64,000 bases of DNA. It comes from Bacteroidetes bacterium GWC2_46_850. Its GTDB lineage: Bacteria > Bacteroidota > Bacteroidia > Bacteroidales > Dysgonomonadaceae. The stretch lies in assembly GCA_001768325.1 (NCBI GenBank), contig MENQ01000019.1, forward strand, positions 48,862-112,861. Reading direction: 5' to 3'. Made by a program: the position numbers and the translations under genes. Positions 53,727 through 61,994 of this stretch are shown here, piece by piece. The notes beneath the pieces are model-generated. The model had not been told where the DNA came from. It ran no database searches and was given only the letters and a program-made list of their open reading frames with translations. The first letter of the stretch is position 1; each line of letters opens with the position of its first letter.

Positions 53727-55421
53727 TTATATTTCAAAGCCACCTAAAAATCGTTTCCCTTTTTCTGTAGTAGCATAGTGTTGATCCGGAGAATTTGGTT
53801 TTTCTTTTATGGTATATTCAATAAAGCCGTTATTGCGCAAAGGAGTCAGATAAAGTTCACGGAATCTGTCTCTACTATTAAATTCCAAAGCCGAGAGTAG
53901 ATTTTCTATTTTTTGTGGAGTTGAACAGAGCAGTAAAATCTTTAAAAGAGTAATGGATCTTTTGTCCATTAGCTTACTCCCTTTTTCAATCCAGCTTACT
54001 CTCTTTGTAAAGTTGTCGAATGGTAAATTGTTGATATTCTTGAATCTGAGATTTTTGTGCTTACTCCCTTTTTCAATCCAACTTGCTCCTTTTTTGAAAA
54101 AGAACTCATTTAAGTCGGAAATTTCAGTTAGTTCAGGTGTCAATTCCAACGCTTCTATAGAAGTGATATTTTCTTCCGTAAGTTTAAGTTTGTCTAATCC
54201 GACAAATTCCAATAAAATGGTTGCTTTATCTTTACCTAACACCGAAGCAACCAACGGAATAATAGTCTTAAATTTATCATCTTCAATAAACAATGGTTTA
54301 CTTCCGGTTACATACAGATTTAGATATTTGTAAACATTTTTTATTCCAGATCCAATTTCATCAGTCCAGCGAAATTCGGAAAAGAATCGTCTGATATTTG
54401 GGTTTTTAGCAAAAGGGCTGAATGTATCTAACGCCATAATTCCACGAAACAATGGTTTATTTGGATTGCTGATTTCGATACGATTGTTATAAATCACAAT
54501 CTCAGTACTGAAAGCACTGGTATATTCACGGTGAACAATAACGTTTGCGACTATTTCTCTAAAAATCAATTCGCGTAAGTCCTTTCGTTGATCTCCTTCG
54601 AGGTAAAATTTTTCAGGTAGGGCATGTGATTTTTTTATAAAATCCATTGTCTGCAAATAAGTATCTATCAGATTGGTACGCAGTGATACTTTGTCGTCCC
54701 AACGATCAGTGTCCTGGACGCGCACCATAATATCAAACTTGTATGCAGGAAGAAGATTACGAATAGTTTCATCTTTTCCGAATATAAGTGCCGCAGCCAA
54801 TGTTAACCCCTCTACCCCAGTACGCATGTCTTTACGATATAATGTACTGTCACGAAGAATAGTCATATTGCTTGCAGAAATCCAAGGGTGAGAGGTGTCG
54901 ACAGAACGAATGATAGTTCTAGCTTTATCAAAAAGATTATCGTCTAAATCTTCTATTTTTAAATGTGGGAATATCTCGTTTTCGGTAAAGTAATTACGTT
55001 TCCGAAAATACAAATCAGAAATACGAGCATCATCTTCAATGCGGATATCGCTATCATTCTCACGATCATAAATAATACCTGCATGAGTATGAATTTGTGA
55101 GCTTACTGGAATCTTGATACATAAAACAGTTTTACCATTCTCTGTGATTTGATACAGCGGGAAGTTTACAGGGGGATTAATGACATCTTTATTGTTCAAT
55201 GCTGTAACTATATCTTTCTTCATTTGTTCAACAGAAGTGCTGTCAATACCTGTTACAGCTCCTTTGTCATCAGCACCCAGTACAATTGTACCTCCCTCTC
55301 TATTCAAAAAAGACACGACAGTGTCATAAAAATTCGTAGGAACTTTCAGATTTGCTTCTTTGAACTCAGTATGAATATCTTCACCTTTAGAAAGTGTTTT
55401 ATGTAAATCGTCTATGGTCAT
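53727..55421 (-). CDS. Schlafen AlbA_2 / HATPase_c_4 regulator-type protein
   Basis: 564 aa. AlbA_2 nucleic-acid-binding domain at residues ~8-140 (GEDIHTEFKEAN, FLNREGGTIVLGADDKGAVTGI). A middle domain and an ATPase-like C-terminal part follow (LRELIFREIVANVIVHREYTS, ISNPNKPLFRG, RWTDEIGSGIKNVYKYL). An insert carries a 29-residue imperfect repeat (SWIEKGSK twice; 22-bp identical DNA at 53972-53993 and 54059-54080). The C-terminal ~90 residues form a winged-helix-like domain. Such proteins are common on mobile elements as regulators or defence factors; role unknown here. Confidence 0.8.
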   Translation of the reverse strand: MTIDDLHKTLSKGEDIHTEFKEANLKVPTNFYDTVVSFLNREGGTIVLGADDKGAVTGIDSTSVEQMKKDIVTALNNKDVINPPVNFPLYQITENGKTVLCIKIPVSSQIHTHAGIIYDRENDSDIRIEDDARISDLYFRKRNYFTENEIFPHLKIEDLDDNLFDKARTIIRSVDTSHPWISASNMTILRDSTLYRKDMRTGVEGLTLAAALIFGKDETIRNLLPAYKFDIMVRVQDTDRWDDKVSLRTNLIDTYLQTMDFIKKSHALPEKFYLEGDQRKDLRELIFREIVANVIVHREYTSAFSTEIVIYNNRIEISNPNKPLFRGIMALDTFSPFAKNPNIRRFFSEFRWTDEIGSGIKNVYKYLNLYVTGSKPLFIEDDKFKTIIPLVASVLGKDKATILLEFVGLDKLKLTEENITSIEALELTPELTEISDLNEFFFKKGASWIEKGSKHKNLRFKNINNLPFDNFTKRVSWIEKGSKLMDKRSITLLKILLLCSTPQKIENLLSALEFNSRDRFRELYLTPLRNNGFIEYTIKEKPNSPDQHYATTEKGKRFLGGFEI

Positions 55422-55489
55422 ATTACCACTGCTTAAATTGAATTTTTACGAAATGCAAATTTATAGATTTGTTTTGAATAATCAGTAGA

Positions 55490-56098
55490 TTATTTTCGTT
55501 TGTCTTTGGCAGCACTGTCAAAGGCAATGAGATTGAACATTTCGCGCATACGGGAACGAACGCGGTTGCCGTAGTAGCTTTCGAGCTCGGAGGCTGAGAG
55601 GTTGGTGGTGGCATGTGTAATCATGTGGTTATTGATAAAATGATCGTACCGGGATAACAGAATTTCACCCATGACATTGCATTGATTGCCGTAATATTTA
55701 AGGGTGCTTTCTGCACCCAGGTCATCAAAGCAATGGGTATGTGGTAAGGGTGGGTTTGTTGTGTTGTTGTAAGCATAGCTGCTATAGCGTTGAATAGTAT
55801 CAAAACCATCCTTAATAAAATCGAATGTGATTTCACGGCAGGATTTGATACCAAACCGCTGTGGCGGTGGTACCAATATCCGCATCAGGGACATTAGGCT
55901 GGTTTTACCGCAACCGATAGGACCAGTCAGTAAAATGCCTTTATGCAAATTGAGTCCTAACTGTTGGGCTTGTGTTTCGTCCTGCAGAAACCACGTGAGT
56001 AATTTATGAACCGGTTCATAATCTTGGGGAATTATTTGAAAATGTTCGCCAAACATTTCTTTTCCTTTGGTCTGAATAATAGACAGGTTGTTGTTCAT
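55490..56098 (-). CDS. DnaC/IstB-like AAA+ ATPase (helicase loader)
   Basis: 202 aa from ATG 56098; earlier codons start at a TTG inside a repeat. Walker A is GPIGCGKTSLM, Walker B region HCFDDLGAES, sensor-1 ITHATTNLS, and the arginine finger VRSRMREMFN. This is the set expected for DnaC-like loaders and IstB. No transposase adjoins it, and the upstream gene encodes an initiator-like protein, so helicase loading for element replication is the best reading. Confidence 0.8.
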   Translation of the reverse strand: MNNNLSIIQTKGKEMFGEHFQIIPQDYEPVHKLLTWFLQDETQAQQLGLNLHKGILLTGPIGCGKTSLMSLMRILVPPPQRFGIKSCREITFDFIKDGFDTIQRYSSYAYNNTTNPPLPHTHCFDDLGAESTLKYYGNQCNVMGEILLSRYDHFINNHMITHATTNLSASELESYYGNRVRSRMREMFNLIAFDSAAKDKRK

Positions 56099-56112
56099 GC
56101 TTTTTAGATTAA

Positions 56113-56155
56113 GCCCCAACCTCCGTCGGTTGACGGACAGGCTCTAAAGGGGAGT
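56113..56155. repeat. CCCC...aaaGGGG dispersed element, copy 2 (diverged)
   Basis: gccccaacctccgtcggttgacgg...ctctaaaggggag: same outer blocks as copy 1 with an inserted tccgtcggttgacgga palindrome. Lies between the replication-initiator and loader genes. Confidence 0.55.
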
Positions 56156-56294
56156 CAGGAATAGACGGTTTTATCAATTGTAGACGATTGGGACATTGAA
56201 GACATAAATGGTAATTTTTGGACTATGAGGACTAAAAAGAAAACCAGTTTAATTTTTGACCAGTATAATTTTTATTTCTCCTCATGACTATTTT

Positions 56295-57092
56295 TTAAAG
56301 CGGTTCAGCGTAATTTTTTGAACTGGCTGTGTTGAGTTGTCCAGGTGTTGGTTGCTCGGTTGTCAAAACTTTTTGAGTTTTGGCAAATGCCGGTGCGTTT
56401 AGCACCCAGTTGCGGGCAGCTGCTTGCCAGTCCTGCATTGGTGCTTTGCCGCCCACTTTCCAACCATTGCTTTGAAAATAGTTGTAAAACTTATCCGCTT
56501 CGATTTCCGAGCTTTTTTGTTCAAGGAAGTAGTTTTGTACCGCAGCAATGTCTGGCGGAGCAATAAGCATACCTGATTTGCTTTTGTTGCCCTTTGTTTT
56601 TTCCGCTACCTTTTCCCCGTTAACCTCAACGACTTTCACCCTATTTTTTGAAACTTTCAACACAATATCATTTTTTGATTGGGTGCTTTCGTTTTCAATA
56701 TTTGTGTTTAATAAGTTTTCTTTGTTTATATAAGGTACTAATGCTTGTTCAATGCTTGTTTCGATATTAGTACGGTCTGGGGCTACAACCAGTCTAGCAC
56801 TTGACTGAAAATCGAACAAGTAAACGAGGCTACCTTTGAAGGGATTGTATGAGGGTAAATATTGGATATAACCGAAGTTATGCAGGTCTTTTATACACTT
56901 GTGATATGTGGCTTTTGCACTAATTTTGCTTATTCGCATTAGTTCCTGCCGGGATATTGAAACAGGGTTCTGGAACCGTTCGGCGTTCCAGAATTGAAAT
57001 ACGGCCATGTATAAACTGACGTGAGTGGGGTTGAGGCGATTATCGAGCGCAACCTTTTGAAAGAATCCACTGAGTTGAAGAATGTAATTCAT
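56295..57092 (-). CDS. Replication-initiator-like protein (winged helix plus DnaD/DnaT-like tail)
   Basis: 265 aa from ATG 57092; the frame upstream runs through a dispersed repeat. N-terminus: LSGFFQKVALDNRLNPTHVSLYMAVFQFWN and QELMRISKISAKATYHKCIKDLHNFGYIQY, a winged-helix domain. A Lys/Ser-rich linker follows, then KFYNYFQSNGWKVGGKAPMQDWQAAARNWV, a motif shared by phage replication proteins that bind helicase loaders. Transcribed between the HTH gene and the loader ATPase. Confidence 0.72.
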   Translation of the reverse strand: MNYILQLSGFFQKVALDNRLNPTHVSLYMAVFQFWNAERFQNPVSISRQELMRISKISAKATYHKCIKDLHNFGYIQYLPSYNPFKGSLVYLFDFQSSARLVVAPDRTNIETSIEQALVPYINKENLLNTNIENESTQSKNDIVLKVSKNRVKVVEVNGEKVAEKTKGNKSKSGMLIAPPDIAAVQNYFLEQKSSEIEADKFYNYFQSNGWKVGGKAPMQDWQAAARNWVLNAPAFAKTQKVLTTEQPTPGQLNTASSKNYAEPL

Positions 57093-57127
57093 GATGTGAT
57101 GATTAATTGATGTGGTAATGTGATGAT

Positions 57128-57152
57128 GACCCCCAACCCCCAAAGGGGGCTT
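57128..57152. repeat. CCCC-caaa-GGGG dispersed element, copy 3
   Basis: gacccccaacccccaaagggggctt, differing from copy 1 by one base. It touches the stop codon of the HTH gene and lies in the leader of the initiator gene, so a hairpin would form within this polycistronic message. Confidence 0.8.
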
Positions 57153-57418
57153 TAGGATTTGTTTTTTGAAAGTAGGTTTTCGATATCGGTGAAATTGTAG
57201 TAATTAGTACCTCCTATTTTGGTATGAGGTAATGTTCCATTGACACGGAGAGTTTGGAGTGTGCCTGGTGAAATATTGAGTATTTTGCGAACTTCAACGG
57301 ATTTCAGCCATTTCTTAGTTACTGGATTTTGTTGTTCTTTCAACAAATCCTTTATATCCTGAAGGAGTTCGGTTTTGAACTCCTTCAGATCTTCGGTGGT
57401 TATAATTTGAGCAGACAT
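57152..57418 (-). CDS. Excisionase-like HTH_17 protein
   Basis: 88 aa. A coiled, charged N-terminus (TTEDLKEFKTELLQDIKDLLKEQ) precedes the MerR-type winged helix KKWLKSVEVRKILNISPGTLQTLRVNGTLPHTKIGGTNYYNFTDIENLL. This protein is a standard component of Bacteroidetes integrative elements, where related proteins act as excision or replication regulators. First gene of the leftward HTH-initiator-loader cluster. Confidence 0.85.
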   Translation of the reverse strand: MSAQIITTEDLKEFKTELLQDIKDLLKEQQNPVTKKWLKSVEVRKILNISPGTLQTLRVNGTLPHTKIGGTNYYNFTDIENLLSKNKS

Positions 57419-57451
57419 ACATTTAGTTTATAGTTGACAGTTGATAGTTCT

Positions 57452-57988
57452 TTAGTCATTGAATGAGAGTGAGCGGGAAATCCAACCCAAGAGAAATTTT
57501 TTACTGGTAGGGCGTTTGCGAATAATGTTCATGTAATACTCCATTTTTGCAACGGTAAGACTAGCCTGAAAATACCCGAAATCTATAGAGTTGATTTTAT
57601 TGAGGGTAATCACTCCAATTATACCATCGATTTTTGTTCCAACAATTGATTGTACCAGTCGTGTAGAAGTCGTAATGCCAGAATTGACAGCAAAATCAAA
57701 AACAGAATCTGCTGAAGTTTGATTTTGGATTTGTTCAGCATTGAGCGGAAGCCAAAAGTTGTTTAAGTAGAATTGCTCTACCAAATTTTGTAGTTGTGAA
57801 TTAGTGTCGAGCGACTTTGGAAAATCAGATTTGCTTTTGAGTTGGTCAATAAGTGACCACCCTAACCAATTGCCGTGTGAGTTTCGAGCGATACCTTTGT
57901 AGGTTTCGCCACCGTGATCGTCAGGATCGTTAACGTAACCACCTTCGTGTGAAAGCATTCTTGAAAATGCCAAGTTGAATTTTGCCAT
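57452..57988 (-). CDS. GH108 N-acetylmuramidase (phage-type endolysin)
   Basis: 178 aa from ATG 57988 (MAKFNLAFSRMLSHEGGYVNDPDDHGGETYKGIAR). The catalytic Glu is in LSHEGGYVNDPDDHGGETYKG. A peptidoglycan-binding segment follows (SADSVFDFAVNSGITTSTRLVQSIVGTKIDGIIGVITLNKIN). No signal peptide, as for endolysins released by holins. It sits in the same element as two small membrane proteins that could be holins. Confidence 0.88.
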   Translation of the reverse strand: MAKFNLAFSRMLSHEGGYVNDPDDHGGETYKGIARNSHGNWLGWSLIDQLKSKSDFPKSLDTNSQLQNLVEQFYLNNFWLPLNAEQIQNQTSADSVFDFAVNSGITTSTRLVQSIVGTKIDGIIGVITLNKINSIDFGYFQASLTVAKMEYYMNIIRKRPTSKKFLLGWISRSLSFND

Positions 57989-58224
57989 AATATAAATGTT
58001 ATAATTTGAAAATATGCCAATGTGCCAATGATTGAGACAAAAGCGATTATTTAATATGTTTCGCAAAATTGGTGGGTTTTGCTAGATATTATTGCCAAGG
58101 TTTTACCAACTTGGTAAAAATTTATTTTTATGGGAATTTTATTAAAATCTACAGCTACATTATGCTTTAATCTTGTGTTTTGGGTAGGAATTTTATGAAT
58201 TTAAGTGTGAAAAGTACCAAAAAC

Positions 58225-58263
58225 AAAAAACTACCAAGGAATTATCACCTTGGTAGTTTTTTT
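58225..58263. terminator. Bidirectional terminator between RteC and the endolysin
   Basis: Perfect 15-bp stem aaaaaactaccaagg/ccttggtagtttttt, 9-nt loop, with T-runs on both strands. A second small hairpin (ttttacca-act-tggtaaaa) lies at about 58091-58119. The rest of 57989-58283 shows no gene. Confidence 0.8.
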
Positions 58264-58283
58264 CAATAAATTTATTATGGGTT

Positions 58284-59129
58284 TTATGTCTCAAATTCCT
58301 CGTCCATACGCTTTTCGAGGCAATCGGCTAGGTACTTCAAGAAGGCTGTCCGATCTTTCTTCCTGCTTTTAATGGCAATGTATGTTCGATAATAGTCACC
58401 CAAATCTATTCCCAATACATTTTGTAATGCAGTCATAATTTCTCTTATATCTGCGTTTCCGTTATCTATGACTTTGGCTGCGTAAATTGCATAACCTAAT
58501 TCAATGGCGGCAACTTTGGTTGTTGTCCATTTGTTTTTCTGGTTTGTTTGCTTGTTGCCTGAATATTCGGATAATTTATCGATTTGTTGTAATTTTTTAT
58601 TGAGATAAATTCTCAACATTTCATTAGAAAGTATCTTGGCAACCTTATAATCGTAACAAGTTGAGAAAGTGGTATCATTTATAAATAGAGAACTATCAAC
58701 CCCAAGTCTGATATTGGGTTTTCCTCTACGGAAATAATAATCGTCCAAATGCATCGCATTTGAGCGATAATATTGGTAGAAATCTAAGTTGCGGTTGAAA
58801 AAGAAAGTCAAACTATTTAATTCGTGCTCGTAATAGTTTTTTTGAATGAGATTGCTACCATTGGGTCGTTTAAGCTCAATTGTATATATTTTGTTGAAAT
58901 ATAGAAGCTTGCTTAAAACCTGAGGTTTCATTTCCTTGAAAAAACAAATTTCCTCCTGTTCGTTTTTAAATCCAGATTCATGCAATTTATTTTTCAACGC
59001 ATGTATTCGGATTTGGAGGAATTCAACCATGTGTAAGGCTTCTTCTATGGAAATGTCGCATCCTTCAAGATCAATGGAAGAAATTTGCTCAGTGATTTCT
59101 TCCAGTATTTGGTCAAATGTGTTTTTCAC
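58284..59129 (-). CDS. RteC domain protein
   Basis: 281 aa. RteC features: long helical N-terminus (ITEQISSIDLEGCDISIEEALHMVEFLQIRIHALK), YFNKIYTIELKRPNGS, RSNAMHLDDYYFRRGKPNIRL, and the C-terminal winged-helix part KWTTTKVAAIELGYAIYAAKVIDNGNADIREIM. RteC activates excision genes of CTnDOT-type elements. It supports assigning the surrounding DNA to an integrative element. Confidence 0.88.
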   Translation of the reverse strand: MKNTFDQILEEITEQISSIDLEGCDISIEEALHMVEFLQIRIHALKNKLHESGFKNEQEEICFFKEMKPQVLSKLLYFNKIYTIELKRPNGSNLIQKNYYEHELNSLTFFFNRNLDFYQYYRSNAMHLDDYYFRRGKPNIRLGVDSSLFINDTTFSTCYDYKVAKILSNEMLRIYLNKKLQQIDKLSEYSGNKQTNQKNKWTTTKVAAIELGYAIYAAKVIDNGNADIREIMTALQNVLGIDLGDYYRTYIAIKSRKKDRTAFLKYLADCLEKRMDEEFET

Positions 59130-59228
59130 AATAATAATATGATAAAGTGTTATTAAATAAAATACTACAAGATATAATGATTATTCATTTATTGAAGTAT
59201 TTATTTCTAGGTCGTATGTAATTGATAT

Positions 59229-59456
59229 TCACCAATCAATAATGCCTGCCACAATCATGTCGTCTGGATAATGCACATCGTTATAGATACGGCTGTAGGA
59301 TACTAAAACTGCCCATTGAGTTTGGCATATATGATGATATGCAGCATCAAGGTCAGAGTTAGGAAGCAGGAGCGAAACCAGAGTACAAGTAATCAGCGTG
59401 AGACTTGCCGCCTTTTCGCTTTGAAAAAATTGATCAAACAATTTAGTCATTTTCAT
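59229..59456 (-). pseudogene. Chimeric remnant: NhaA start fused to a PAP2 end
   Basis: 75 codons. The first ~46 (MKMTKLFDQFFQSEKAASL..., CTLVSLLLPNS) look like the N-terminus of the Na+/H+ antiporter NhaA. From WAVLVSYSRIYNDVHYPDD onward it matches the third PAP2 motif of the intact gene at 60761-61336 (WAVLVSYSRIYNGVHYPGD), also at DNA level. Two unrelated membrane proteins have been joined by deletion or recombination; neither half is functional. Confidence 0.75.
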
Positions 59457-59517
59457 TTCATCCTGTTACGCATATTAAATTAATGTTTTGAGAAATACCC
59501 AATTTGTGATTGAATTA

Positions 59518-60285
59518 TCAAAACTTATAGCATAGATATATTCCTGATTGGAGCGGATCAATAACAGGTGCAATAGTCAGGTTTTTCGGAAAGAGTTTCA
59601 TAACACCATCGTAAGCCCAATAGGTTGCATTGGTCATTATCATACCAACTGCAGCACCCATTAAAACATCATTTGTCCAGTGAGCATTACGTGCAACCCG
59701 AACATAAGCAACATAACTTGCGGTTACATATCCACCAACAGAAATCCATGGGCTGATATATCCTAATTCGTGGTCTAAAAATGTGGCCCCAATAAATGCA
59801 AGAGCTACATGCTGTGAGGGCATTGAATTATTTGCAGCATTATCGGGTCGTGCTTCTTTAGTAATATTTTTGGTAGTATTCACCACAAAATCACTTGAAA
59901 TATAAGCAAGTGCCAAAATAACTGACCGATTAATAAATCGGTGTTTCGATTTTAACCCACATGCACTTAGCGCATAAGCTGCAACGGTAGGAGCATAACG
60001 CAAATAATCATCGCCTAAGACAATATAATTTGGACTTGCTTGATTATCCCAATTCAATTTGCTTTGCAGATTTACTTTTAAGTTTGGTATAGCCATAATA
60101 ATACCACTTCCCAAAGCTAAACTTACAGGAACTATACTTTCTTTCACATAGCGCGATTGGTACCATTTTTTCGTGGAACTGATTGTATTTAATGTTGTTG
60201 AATCTGCAACTTTAATAGAATCGGTTTGTGCAACGGCATTTGTAAACAATAGAAAAATTAGAGATAATGTCAATAGAGTTCTCAT
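59518..60285 (-). CDS. Exported PAP2 phosphatase
   Basis: 255 aa. Signal peptide ends AVAQ. PAP2 motifs: KNITKEARP, SMPSQHVA, and RVARNAHWTNDV (the S/H-x-D triad part). Membrane-embedded or periplasmic lipid-phosphate phosphatase; longer than the other PAP2 genes here and with an extra C-terminal strand region (IDPLQSGIYLCYKF), which suggests an outer-membrane association. Confidence 0.85.
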   Translation of the reverse strand: MRTLLTLSLIFLLFTNAVAQTDSIKVADSTTLNTISSTKKWYQSRYVKESIVPVSLALGSGIIMAIPNLKVNLQSKLNWDNQASPNYIVLGDDYLRYAPTVAAYALSACGLKSKHRFINRSVILALAYISSDFVVNTTKNITKEARPDNAANNSMPSQHVALAFIGATFLDHELGYISPWISVGGYVTASYVAYVRVARNAHWTNDVLMGAAVGMIMTNATYWAYDGVMKLFPKNLTIAPVIDPLQSGIYLCYKF

Positions 60286-60344
60286 AAATGGCTTTATAAA
60301 GTGAATGATTAAATTGATTTAGTGATTCCTTTTTTGCAGATTTA

Positions 60345-60758
60345 CTATAGAATAATCACAATAGAACCTGCAATGATAAGGATAGTACCAATAAGGATTT
60401 TCAAGGTTATGACTTCGTGCAATAGCAACGAAGACAAAATAATGGCAATGGCAACGCTCATTTTATCGACCGGAGCAACCTGCGAAACTTTCCCCATCTG
60501 CAATGCCTTGAAATAAAAAATCCACGATAAACCCGTAGCTATTCCAGATAAGCCTAAAAATAACCAGTTGTTTTTTGAAAGTAGATTTATTCCGTAAGTT
60601 TCTTTTCGGGCAAGTACGATGGCCCAGGCAATTAGTAAAATAAATATGGTTCGTATGGCAGTTGCCAAATCGGAGTTGATACCCTTAATTCCCACTTTGG
60701 CAAGTATGGCTGTGAAAGCTGCAAATAAGGCTGATAATAAAGCGTAAACCCACCACAT
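60345..60758 (-). CDS. Short EamA/DMT-type transporter
   Basis: 137 aa with four transmembrane helices (WWVYALLSALFAAFTAILAK, TIFILLIAWAIVLA, WLFLGLSGIATGLSWIFYFKALQ, TLKILIGTILIIAGSIVIIL), that is one EamA unit. It probably dimerises like small multidrug transporters. Two bases separate it from the PAP2 gene upstream, so they are co-transcribed. Substrate unknown. Confidence 0.85.
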   Translation of the reverse strand: MWWVYALLSALFAAFTAILAKVGIKGINSDLATAIRTIFILLIAWAIVLARKETYGINLLSKNNWLFLGLSGIATGLSWIFYFKALQMGKVSQVAPVDKMSVAIAIILSSLLLHEVITLKILIGTILIIAGSIVIIL

Positions 60759-60760
60759 AG

Positions 60761-61336
60761 TTATTTGGTTTTTATGCGTTTATTCTCAAGATACAAGAAT
60801 AATTTTGACATTCCCCAACCGATTAAACATCCAATAATTGCAGCTACAATGACATCGCCCGGATAATGAACACCGTTATAAATACGGCTATACGATACCA
60901 AAACTGCCCAAGTAAAAAGCCAGTATTTCAGAATTTTAAAACGGTTATCGAGGACAAAATATAAAAATGTGGCTAAGCCAAATGAATTAGCGGCGTGTGA
61001 CGACACAAAACCATAGGTTCCGCCAGCTCCGGCTTTGCTTAAATGAATTAATCCCGCTAATGAAGGTTCGTGTGACGGGCGAAGCCTCATAACTAAATGT
61101 TTTATTAGCCCGGAAGCGGTTTGGTCGCACAAAACAATGACGAGACCCACAGTTAGTATTATTACTACTCCATTCATTTTGAAATGCTTGATAATAAAAA
61201 ATGCCATCAATGCATACATAGGAATCCAAATCCATTTGTCGCTGAACCAATACATAATTGGGTCAAAAAAAGCGTTGTGAAGACTGTTGAGATACAGAAA
61301 TAATTGCGTGTCGATTGAATTAAGAAAATCTATCAT
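60761..61336 (-). CDS. PAP2 family membrane phosphatase (undecaprenyl-diphosphatase-like)
   Basis: 191 aa with five to six hydrophobic helices. Motifs: KHLVMRLRPSHEP, FVSSHAANSFG and SRIYNGVHYPGDVI. The short all-membrane form is like BcrC-type undecaprenyl pyrophosphatases. It is the source of the PAP2 end found in the chimeric remnant at 59229-59456. Confidence 0.85.
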   Translation of the reverse strand: MIDFLNSIDTQLFLYLNSLHNAFFDPIMYWFSDKWIWIPMYALMAFFIIKHFKMNGVVIILTVGLVIVLCDQTASGLIKHLVMRLRPSHEPSLAGLIHLSKAGAGGTYGFVSSHAANSFGLATFLYFVLDNRFKILKYWLFTWAVLVSYSRIYNGVHYPGDVIVAAIIGCLIGWGMSKLFLYLENKRIKTK

Positions 61337-61376
61337 AATGTTTATATTTCAATGAAAAATAAGGATTAATATAATT

Positions 61377-61994
61377 TCAGAATTTATTAAGGTTCAATTT
61401 GAGTTTCTTCTTTTTGTTTTGACTTATCCATTCGTTCGCTTTATAACATAAAAAAGCTGAACCTGCTCCAAGAATTGCCCCTGCTAAAACATCAGAAGGA
61501 TAATGAACGCCCAAATCCATACGAGAATAACCAACAGCTCCCGCCCATGCAAAGGACGGAGCAATGACATACCATTTGGGATATGCCAGACTGACAGAAG
61601 TTGCCAAAGCAAAAGCATCGGAAGTATGACCGGAAGGGAAAGAAGGACTTCCACCATCAGTCGCTTTTTCGATATCCGGGTAAGTAACAAACGGCCTTGG
61701 GCGATTTACAGCATATTTCAGAATAGTGGCAAAAGCCGTAGCCGAAATAACAGAAACACCTATGTATATTGCCTTTTGATTATTCAGCGAATCTTTGTTC
61801 AGCAAACTAATGCCATATAAAATTATGGGTGTGCCTATAGCCACAGGTGCAGCTGAGTTTGTAATACCTCTGAAAACACCGTCAAGTTGCCTGTTCCGAT
61901 TTAGGTTTATATCCCTAAGAATGCTAATGTCGGTGTTCTGTGAGAAAGCTGTAAAAACAGGGAAAAGCAATAGTAAGAGAATATATTTCTTCAT
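61377..61994 (-). CDS. Exported PAP2 phosphatase, tandem copy B
   Basis: 205 aa, signal peptide ending AFSQ. Motifs KYAVNRPRPF, PSFPSGHTSDAF, YSRMDLGVHYPSDV are complete. Its N-terminus (NTDISILRDINLNRNRQLDGVF) and most of its length match the next gene upstream, so the two are tandem duplicates. They overlap by 4 bases. Confidence 0.87.
   Translation of the reverse strand: MKKYILLLLLFPVFTAFSQNTDISILRDINLNRNRQLDGVFRGITNSAAPVAIGTPIILYGISLLNKDSLNNQKAIYIGVSVISATAFATILKYAVNRPRPFVTYPDIEKATDGGSPSFPSGHTSDAFALATSVSLAYPKWYVIAPSFAWAGAVGYSRMDLGVHYPSDVLAGAILGAGSAFLCYKANEWISQNKKKKLKLNLNKF

Noticed and set aside
55490..56119. IS21-type insertion sequence (IstB)
   Set aside because: The ATPase resembles IstB, but no istA transposase or terminal repeats are near; initiator context favours a helicase loader.
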